From the NCBI GenBank assembly GCA_001917585.1, contig MNEG01000156.1, positions 1 through 39,741 on the forward strand: DNA of 39,741 nucleotides. Reading direction: 5' to 3'. Positions 33,344-39,741 of this stretch are shown one piece after another. A program made the position numbers and the translations under genes. The stretch is from Candidatus Rokubacteria bacterium 13_1_40CM_68_15 (GTDB taxonomy: Bacteria; Methylomirabilota; Methylomirabilia; Rokubacteriales; CSP1-6). The notes under the pieces were generated by a model. It did not search any database, was not told where the DNA came from, and saw only the letters and a list, made by a program, of their open reading frames with translations. Every line of letters begins with the position of its first letter. Position 1 is the stretch's first letter.

Positions 33344-34134
33344 TCCTCTTGCTGCCGGCGGTCGGCGTGATGGTGCTGCTCGCCGTCGCGCTGGCCGCCC
33401 TGCTGCAGTTCAGCGTGCTCGAGTTCATCCCGGGCTCGCTGAGAACCGGCGGGCTCACGACGCGCAACCTCGACGCCGTGCTGACGCCGCTGTATCTGCG
33501 CTACATCTGGGACACCGTGCTCTTGAGCGCGCTGACCACGGTCCTCACCCTGGTGGCGTCCTATCCGGTCGCCTACGCCCTGGCGCGCAGCCGGTCGGCC
33601 AGGGTGCGCTCGCTCCTTCTGGTCCTCACGCTGGCGCCGTTCTTCACCGGCGCCATCGTGCGGACGTACGCGTGGATGCTCGTCCTCGGCAACACGTTCA
33701 TCCGCTGGCCGGTCAAGCTCCTGTTCGAGCCGGCCGGCGTGCTCATCGGGCTCGTCCATTTCTCGATGCCGACGATGATCCTGATCCTGGCCGCCGCCAT
33801 TAGCCACGTCGACCGGACGTACGAGCGCGCGGCGGCCAGCCTGGGCGCGCGACCGCGGCGGGTGTTCTGGCGGGTGACGCTGCCGCTGTCGATGCCGGGC
33901 GTCGCGTCCGGATCGCTGGTCGTGTTCGCGTGGACGTTCAGCGCGTTCCCCACGCCCGAGCTGCTCGGCGGTGGCCGTGTGAAGATGATCGCCAACGTCG
34001 TGAAGGACCTGGCCCTCGACGCCTTCAACTGGCCGGGCAGCGCGGCGTTCGCGGCCGTCGCACTCGCCGTCACGTTCCTGCTCCTCGCCGTGGTCACGCG
34101 CGCGCTCGTCCGCACGGGAGGCGCCGCCGCGTGA
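33340..34134 (+). CDS. ABC transporter permease, PotB type
   Basis: A 264-residue inner-membrane permease. GTG at 33340 overlaps the stop of the binding-protein gene; the start at 33313 would only add part of the overlap. Six hydrophobic segments are visible. RAAASLGARPRRVFWRVTLPLSMPG is the EAA loop that contacts the ATPase. It pairs with the next permease and overlaps it (GTGA). Confidence 0.91.
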   Translation: MILLLPAVGVMVLLAVALAALLQFSVLEFIPGSLRTGGLTTRNLDAVLTPLYLRYIWDTVLLSALTTVLTLVASYPVAYALARSRSARVRSLLLVLTLAPFFTGAIVRTYAWMLVLGNTFIRWPVKLLFEPAGVLIGLVHFSMPTMILILAAAISHVDRTYERAAASLGARPRRVFWRVTLPLSMPGVASGSLVVFAWTFSAFPTPELLGGGRVKMIANVVKDLALDAFNWPGSAAFAAVALAVTFLLLAVVTRALVRTGGAAA

Positions 34135-34916
34135 TCGGGCGTGTCATCGTCGGGTTGCTCGTCGGCTTCATGACGCTGCCGACCATCGTGGTCGTCATCG
34201 CGTCGTTCAACCCCACCGCGATTCTGGCGTTCCCGCCGGCCGGGCTGTCGCTCCGCTGGTACGAGAACGCGCTGACCTATCCCCAGTTCCGCCGCGCCGC
34301 GGTGAACAGCGTCATCGTGACCGGAGCCAGCGCGCTGCTGGCCCTGCCCATCGGGACGGCGGCGGCGCTGGCGCTCGTCCGCCACCCGCTCCGCGGTCGC
34401 GGACTGTGGAGCGCGGTCTTCCTCTCACCGCTGATCATTCCCGGCGTGGCCATCGGGCTCGGCTTCCTCATCCTGGCCGCGCGCTTCGGCCTCCTCGCCA
34501 ACCACGCCGTGCTCATCTCCGCCCACACCGTGCTCGTGCTGCCCTTCGTGATCCGCTCCGTCGCCGTCAGCGCGGCGAATCTCGACCCGCAGCTGGAGCG
34601 GGCGGCGGCAAGCCTGGGCGCCCGACCCGGCCGGGTGTTCCGGCGGGTGACCTTGCCCCTGCTGCGCCCGGGCCTGTTCGCCGCGCTGCTGTTCGCGGTG
34701 ATCGTGTCCGTCAACGAGTTCGTCGTCTCGCTGTTCGTCTCCACGCGAGTCACCGAGATCCTGCCCGTGGCCATGTTCACCTACGTCGTGAACTACACCG
34801 ACCCCACGATGGCAGCGTTGTCCACGCTCTTCATCGGCGCCACCTTCGTCGCCGTGTTCCTGACCGACCGCTTCCTCGGACTCTCCGGCATCCTGCACAT
34901 CGAGGACCACCGGTGA
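34131..34916 (+). CDS. ABC transporter permease, PotC type
   Basis: A 261-residue permease with six predicted membrane helices. The family opening TLPTIVVVIASFNPT and the EAA loop ERAAASLGARPGRVFRRVTL are present. The last helices carry VNEFVVSLFVSTRVTEILPVAM. GTG at 34131 overlaps the first permease gene and its stop overlaps the ATPase GTG. The EAA loops of the two permeases are nearly identical, as expected for a heterodimer from an old duplication. Confidence 0.91.
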   Translation: MIGRVIVGLLVGFMTLPTIVVVIASFNPTAILAFPPAGLSLRWYENALTYPQFRRAAVNSVIVTGASALLALPIGTAAALALVRHPLRGRGLWSAVFLSPLIIPGVAIGLGFLILAARFGLLANHAVLISAHTVLVLPFVIRSVAVSAANLDPQLERAAASLGARPGRVFRRVTLPLLRPGLFAALLFAVIVSVNEFVVSLFVSTRVTEILPVAMFTYVVNYTDPTMAALSTLFIGATFVAVFLTDRFLGLSGILHIEDHR

Positions 34917-35959
34917 CCGCGAAGACGGTCGTCGCGCTCGAGGGCGTAGAGAAGGCGTATGGAAGCGTGCGAGCGCTGGCCGGGATCGACCTCGGGGTGA
35001 TCGAGGGTGAGCTGCTGGCGCTCCTCGGGCCGTCCGGCTGCGGCAAGACCACCACGCTGAACGTCATCGCGGGCTTTGCTGCGCCCGACCGCGGGCGCGT
35101 CCTCATCGACGGCGCCGACGTCACGACCCGACCGGCGTGGCAGCGCGGCCTCGGCATCGTCTTCCAGTCGTACGCGCTCTTTCCTCACATGACCGTGGCC
35201 GAGAACGTCGCGTTCGGCCTGCGCGAGCGGGGCGTGGCGCCGGCCGAGATCGCCGCGTCGGTGACCGAGGCCCTGGCCCTGGTGCGGCTGCCCGGCGTGG
35301 CGACGCTGCGCCCGGCCCAGCTCTCGGGCGGCATGCAGCAGCGGGTGGCGCTGGCGCGCGCCCTCGTCATCCGTCCCCGCGTGCTCCTGCTCGACGAGCC
35401 CCTGGCCGCCCTCGACCGCAAGCTGCGGGAGAGCATGCGTGCCGAGCTGAAGGAGATCCAGCGGGTGGTCGGTATCACGACGATCTTCGTCACCCACGAC
35501 CAGCACGAAGCGCTGGGCCTGGCCGATCGCATCGCCGTCATGAACGCCGGGCGCATCGAGCAGCTCGGTCCACCTCGCGAGGTGTACGAGCGGCCGGCCA
35601 CGCGCTTCGTCGCCGACTTCATCGGGGCCTCCACCCTGCTGGAGGCGCACGCGCTCGATGCGCGCACGGTCGAGATCGGGGGCGGCCTGCGGGTCGACGT
35701 CCGACTGCCCCGCCCGTTGGTCGCCGGCGAGCGCGTACGGCTCCTGATTCGACCCGAGCGCGTGGAGCTGGGGGAGGGCGCGGGCATGCTGGCGGCGCGC
35801 GTGTCGGGCGTCATGTACCTCGGCGACCACACCGAGGTCCAGGTCGAGCTATCCAGCGGCGTACGGCTGCTCGCCACCGTTCGCGCCGCGCCACCACTCG
35901 GGCCGGGCGATCCGATCGGCGTACGGTTACCGGCCGACGCCTTCCTCGAGATCGCGTGA
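34913..35959 (+). CDS. ABC transporter ATP-binding protein, PotA type
   Basis: A 348-residue importer ATPase. Walker A GPSGCGKTTT, Q-loop VFQSYALFPHMTV, signature LSGGMQQRVALARAL, Walker B VLLLDEPLAALD and switch His in FVTHDQ are all intact. The C-terminal TOBE domain (LLIRPERVELGEG through VMYLGDHTEVQVEL) is of the PotA/CysA type. It completes a four-gene importer whose junctions are all GTGA overlaps, so stoichiometric co-translation is likely. Confidence 0.93.
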   Translation: MTAKTVVALEGVEKAYGSVRALAGIDLGVIEGELLALLGPSGCGKTTTLNVIAGFAAPDRGRVLIDGADVTTRPAWQRGLGIVFQSYALFPHMTVAENVAFGLRERGVAPAEIAASVTEALALVRLPGVATLRPAQLSGGMQQRVALARALVIRPRVLLLDEPLAALDRKLRESMRAELKEIQRVVGITTIFVTHDQHEALGLADRIAVMNAGRIEQLGPPREVYERPATRFVADFIGASTLLEAHALDARTVEIGGGLRVDVRLPRPLVAGERVRLLIRPERVELGEGAGMLAARVSGVMYLGDHTEVQVELSSGVRLLATVRAAPPLGPGDPIGVRLPADAFLEIA

Positions 35960-36020
35960 TGGACGCGCCGATCCTGGCGCTCTCGTGCAGGCAACCGCGT
36001 ATGATGCGAAAGGAGACCTC

Positions 36021-36551
36021 ATGGCAGCGAAACGGATGATCGCGCGCGGCGCGCGTCCCGGCAGCATCGTGGTCCTCCGCCTGGCATACGGCGACCGCCT
36101 CCTCGAGTCCCTGAGGGAGATCTGTCGCCAGCACAAGATCCGGAACGGCGTCATCCTCACCGGCTTCGGCAGTCTCACCGACGTGGCGGTCAGCGGGGCC
36201 ATCGGCCCCTCCTTCCCGCCCAAGAACTTCTACCGGCGCACGACGCCGCGCGGCGTGGAGATCCTGGCCATGAGCGGCGTCATCGCGAACTATCACGTTC
36301 ACTGCCATATGGTGCTCACCGACCGCCATCGCGCCTTCGGCGGACACCTGGAGGAAGGTTGTCGCGTGCTCTCGCTGGCCGAGATCGCGCTGATGCGCGT
36401 GGACGGCATCAAGCTGGCGCGGTTGATCGATCCGACGACCGGCCAGAAGCTGCTCCAGGCGGTGCCGTCCTACGCCGGTCGCAACGGCGTCTCGCCCGAC
36501 CAGGAAGGTAGTCTCCACGTCGTGCAGAAGCGGATGGCCCGGCGCTCGTGA
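36021..36551 (+). CDS. DUF296/PPC-domain protein
   Basis: A 176-residue PCC/PPC (DUF296) protein. ATG at 36021 has AAAGGAG five bases upstream; upstream in-frame codons are less likely. The domain shows ARPGSIVVLRLAYGDRLLESL, GVILTGFGSLTDVAVSG, ANYHVHCHMVLTDRH and AFGGHLEEGC. The histidines and cysteine of NYHVHCH are candidate metal ligands. PPC domains trimerise; plant members bind DNA while bacterial single-domain members have no established role. Its stop overlaps the amidohydrolase start (GTGA), so it probably serves the same pathway, as enzyme or metal/ligand-binding regulator. Confidence 0.83.
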   Translation: MAAKRMIARGARPGSIVVLRLAYGDRLLESLREICRQHKIRNGVILTGFGSLTDVAVSGAIGPSFPPKNFYRRTTPRGVEILAMSGVIANYHVHCHMVLTDRHRAFGGHLEEGCRVLSLAEIALMRVDGIKLARLIDPTTGQKLLQAVPSYAGRNGVSPDQEGSLHVVQKRMARRS

Positions 36552-37795
36552 CCGATCTCCTGCTGCGCGGCTGCGTGCTGCCTGGCCGCCCGCGGCTGGT
36601 CGACATCGCGATCGCCGACGGCCGCATCACCGAGCTCTTGACCCACGAGCCGGGCGTGCGCGCGCCGGCGGGCGAGCGCATCGACGTCGGCGGCCGCGTC
36701 GTCACGCCGGGCCTGGTCGAGGCCCACATTCACCTCGACAAGGCGCTGCTGTCCGAGCGCCTGGCCACCGGCGCCGAGTCGGTGCTGGAGGCGATTCGCA
36801 TGGTCGCCGAAGCCAAGCGTGGCTTCACCGCCGACGACATCCGCCAGCGCGCCAGTCGCGTCCTCGACATGGCCATCGTGGCCGGCACCACGGCCATGCG
36901 CGTACACGTCGAGGTGGACCCGATCGTCGGCCTCATGGGCATGGAGACGCTGCTCGCGCTCAAGCAGGAGTACGCGCCGGCCATCGACCTCCGCCTCTGC
37001 GCGTTCGCCCAGGAAGGGATCCTCCAGACGCCGGGCACCGAGGGGCTGCTGCGGCGGGCGCTCCAGATGGGCGCCGACGCGGTGGGGGGCGTGCCCTACA
37101 ACGACCGCGACGCCGACCAGCACATCGACATCGTCTTCGGGCTCGCGCAGGCCTTCAACGTCGACGTCGACTTCCACATCGACTTCTTCGACGAGCCCGC
37201 GCACATGCACATCCGCAAGGTGATCGATCGCACGCACCGCACGGGATGGCGGGGTCGCGTCGCCGTGGGTCACCTCAGCGAGGCCTCGGCGCTGCCGGCG
37301 GTCGAGCAGAAGGAGCTGGCCGAGGATCTGGCGAAGGCCGGCATCGGCGTCATCTCGCTGCCGGCCACGGATCTCTACCTCATGGGCCGGAACGACGACA
37401 TCAATCCGCCGCGCGGGCTCGCGCCGATCCGCCGGCTGCTGGCGGCCGACGTGCCGGTCGCGCTCGGCACCAACAACGTCAGGAATCCCTTCACGACGGT
37501 GGGGACCGCCGATCTCGCTCACATGGCGTTCCTGGCCGCAGTGGCGGCGCACATGGGGACGCCCCAGGATCTACGTGCGCTCGTCGACTGCCTGACGATC
37601 TATCCGGCGCGAATCCTGCGCCTGCCCGACTACGGCATCGTTCCGGGCTGCCGCGCCGACCTCGTCGTGTGGGACTGCGAGCGCCTGGAAGAGATCGTCA
37701 CAGCCCAGCCGTTCCGACCCTGGGTGATCAAGAACGGCCGGGTGACGATCGAGCACGAGCGCCGGCTCCGCCCCCGCTGGAAGGAAGCCAAATGA
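36548..37795 (+). CDS. Cytosine-deaminase-like amidohydrolase
   Basis: A 415-residue amidohydrolase-superfamily protein of the cytosine deaminase/AtzC branch. Metal site residues H60 and H62 (VEAHIHLDKA), H210 (FHIDFFDEP) and H242 (VAVGHLSE) are present, but the Asp expected in the G-x-D-x-V turn is N309 (ALGTNNVRNPF). This branch hydrolyses exocyclic or ring amidines and amides of N-heterocycles (cytosine, creatinine, ammelide). With an importer, a racemase-like protein and carbamoyl-handling enzymes nearby, it may deaminate or open an imported ring. GTG at 36548 overlaps the DUF296 gene. Confidence 0.86.
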   Translation: MTDLLLRGCVLPGRPRLVDIAIADGRITELLTHEPGVRAPAGERIDVGGRVVTPGLVEAHIHLDKALLSERLATGAESVLEAIRMVAEAKRGFTADDIRQRASRVLDMAIVAGTTAMRVHVEVDPIVGLMGMETLLALKQEYAPAIDLRLCAFAQEGILQTPGTEGLLRRALQMGADAVGGVPYNDRDADQHIDIVFGLAQAFNVDVDFHIDFFDEPAHMHIRKVIDRTHRTGWRGRVAVGHLSEASALPAVEQKELAEDLAKAGIGVISLPATDLYLMGRNDDINPPRGLAPIRRLLAADVPVALGTNNVRNPFTTVGTADLAHMAFLAAVAAHMGTPQDLRALVDCLTIYPARILRLPDYGIVPGCRADLVVWDCERLEEIVTAQPFRPWVIKNGRVTIEHERRLRPRWKEAK

Positions 37796-37878
37796 GCCTG
37801 GCTCTTTCACCGCAGCGCCCGTCCGGTGTCTTACCCTATGAGGGCGGGGCGCGCCCCGGCGAAGGAGAGCGACGGGAC

Positions 37879-38493
37879 ATGAGTGACGCGGGTTTCCTGG
37901 TCCTGGCCGACATTTCCGGGTTCACCGCGTTCGTGACGGGGACGGAGCTCGAGCATGGCGCCGAGATCACCGGCGCGCTCCTCGAAACCGTGATGCATCG
38001 TCTGGCGCCTCCCCTGGAGATCCAGGAGCTGGAGGGAGACGCGGTGTTCGCCATCGGCGCCGATCGGCTCGTCAACAGCCGCCTCGTTCCAAGCGCACTC
38101 ATGGACGCCTTCCGTGGCTTCAGGGAGGTGCAGCGCACGATGGCGCTGGACGAGTCGTGCTCCTGCGGTGCCTGCCGGGAGACGGCGCGGCTCAACCTCA
38201 AGGTCATCGCCCACCACGGGCGTTTTGTCCGTCAGGTCGTCGGCGGACACGCCCGCGTGGCCGGGCCGGACGTGATCCTGGCGCATCGACTGCTCAAGAA
38301 TCCGGTGAATGCAGCCGGCTACCTCCTCTTCACCGAGCCGGCGCTCGAGCGAGCCGGCGTGGACCCCATGGCAAGCGGGATGGAGCGTCGTCTCCTCAGC
38401 TACGCCTACCTCGGAGAGATGCCGTGCTTCGTCGCGGATCCCGAGCCAGGCTGGCAGCCGACCTTCGCAGAGGCAACCGTCGGGGCCGCTTGA
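37879..38493 (+). CDS. DUF2652 cyclase-homology protein
   Basis: A 204-residue DUF2652 protein, distantly related to class III nucleotide cyclases. LVLADISGFTAFVTGTELEHG carries the ADISGFT motif, and LEIQELEGDAVFAIG matches the second metal-binding loop (xGDxxF). A CSCGACRET segment with three cysteines may bind metal. ATG at 37879 gives the family start and is preceded by AAGGAG at a long spacing (11); ATG at 37792 is in frame, overlaps the amidohydrolase stop and would add 29 residues. Cyclase activity of this family is unproven. Position suggests a link to the operon before it or independence; not clear. Confidence 0.75.
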   Translation: MSDAGFLVLADISGFTAFVTGTELEHGAEITGALLETVMHRLAPPLEIQELEGDAVFAIGADRLVNSRLVPSALMDAFRGFREVQRTMALDESCSCGACRETARLNLKVIAHHGRFVRQVVGGHARVAGPDVILAHRLLKNPVNAAGYLLFTEPALERAGVDPMASGMERRLLSYAYLGEMPCFVADPEPGWQPTFAEATVGAA

Positions 38494-38535
38494 GCTCGCG
38501 GTGATGGGCGTGGACCCCACGGGTAGGGCAAACCG

Positions 38536-39241
<706 letters not shown>

Positions 39242-39244
<3 letters not shown>

Positions 39245-39741
39245 GCCTGGACACGGAAGGACCTGCTCGCCATGCGGGATCTCGACCCGGCCGAGATCAC
39301 GCTGCTCATCGACACCGCGGCGTCGCTGGAGGAGATCGCGACGCGCGAGATCAAGAAGGTCCCCGCCCTGCGCGGCAAGACGATCGTCAACCTCTTCTAC
39401 GAGTCGTCCACGCGCACGCGCACCTCGTTCGAGATCGCGGGCAAGTGGCTGTCGGCCGACGTCATCAATTTCTCGGCCTCGGGTTCGAGCACCTCGAAGG
39501 GTGAGAGCTTCATCGATACGGCGAAGAACATCGCGGCGATGAGCCCCGATGTCGTCGTGGTCCGGCACTCGTCGGCCGGCGCCGCCGCCATCCTCGCCCG
39601 CGAGCTCAAGTGCAGCGTGGTCAATGCGGGCGATGGCGCCCATGAACATCCGACACAAGCCCTCCTCGATTTGCTCACGATCCGCGAGAAGAAGGGCCAT
39701 TTTGATGGCCTGCACGTCGCCATCGTCGGCGACATCGCCCA
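39242..39741 (+). CDS. pyrB: Aspartate carbamoyltransferase catalytic chain, 3' end outside window
   Basis: The first 166 residues of PyrB, which makes carbamoyl aspartate from carbamoyl phosphate and aspartate in pyrimidine synthesis. The carbamoyl-phosphate loop [13 protein letters not shown], the [15 protein letters not shown] loop and the [14 protein letters not shown] segment are present, and the window ends in [11 protein letters not shown] at 39242 is the second of two duplicated start contexts. It is the second gene of the pyrR operon; pyrC and others would be expected beyond the window. Confidence 0.95.

Noticed and set aside
32315-35959. Transporter as a dedicated spermidine/putrescine importer
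   Set aside because: PotABCD-type families carry many ligands; the catabolic neighbours do not process polyamines, so only the family is called.
36000-36005. TATGAT as a separate promoter for the DUF296 gene
   Set aside because: No -35 partner and no extended -10 TG; the gene can be read from the transporter operon, so the hexamer may be chance.
38509-38521. CGTGG-ACC-CCACG dyad after the DUF2652 gene as a terminator
   Set aside because: The stem is only 5 bp with no T-run; too weak to list as a terminator.

Overview
The window is a strongly GC-rich, gene-dense stretch of an uncultured-type bacterial chromosome. GTG starts are frequent, many neighbouring genes overlap by 4 bases (GTGA or ATGA junctions), and there is almost no spacer: no stretch over 300 bases lacks a gene. 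No rRNA, tRNA, CRISPR array or transposase was seen. LpxC and the caa3-type oxidase point to a diderm, aerobically respiring bacterium. The overall style is compatible with Candidatus Rokubacteria / Methylomirabilota, but that placement is inference from impression, not from a search.

Layout. (1) 1-2302: end of a caa3-type cytochrome c oxidase operon (subunit I/III fusion, subunit IV, CtaG). (2) 2418-2624: a small unknown gene. (3) 2703-7048: nucleotide-sugar operon (UDP-glucose dehydrogenase, UDP-glucuronate decarboxylase, an epimerase, a Trm112-like zinc protein, and a sugar-1-phosphate nucleotidyltransferase with an internal deletion and frameshift). (4) 7089-16741: housekeeping run lepA-lepB-hemW, hrcA-grpE-dnaJ-prmA-rsmE-archease, lpxC. 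(5) 16841-21327: DUF4390 secreted protein, NtrY-like kinase, NtrX-like regulator with a damaged receiver domain, and a stand-alone receiver. (6) 21336-22829: FdrA/AllF. (7) 22895-26651, minus strand: alpha/beta hydrolase plus a split LigD (ligase and polymerase as separate genes) and an unknown partner. (8) 26701-37795: a long catabolic cluster with AllG (DUF1116), carbamate kinase, SDR, an exported RidA-like protein, a small nucleotidyltransferase-like pair, a hydantoin-racemase-like protein, a DUF1989 protein, a PotABCD-type ABC transporter, a DUF296/PPC protein and a cytosine-deaminase-like amidohydrolase. (9) 37879-39741: a DUF2652 cyclase-like protein, then pyrR and the start of pyrB.

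The most interesting part is (6)+(8). AllF and AllG are parts of the system that transfers a carbamoyl group from oxalurate-type ureido compounds to phosphate; carbamate kinase then makes ATP. Here they sit with an uptake system and enzyme families of ureido/hydantoin/guanidino/N-heterocycle metabolism, but with no AllH, allantoinase or ureidoglycolate dehydrogenase in view. The racemase-like protein lacks the first catalytic cysteine, and the amidohydrolase has Asn where the family metal-binding Asp is expected. This could be an undescribed route for an imported nitrogenous compound that ends in substrate-level ATP formation.

Second, pyrR is preceded by a well-formed PyrR-binding RNA hairpin abutting its Shine-Dalgarno sequence. 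Third, the window holds three apparent internal gene deletions and three short start-region duplications (two with a 67-base period), which could be real lesions or assembly faults.
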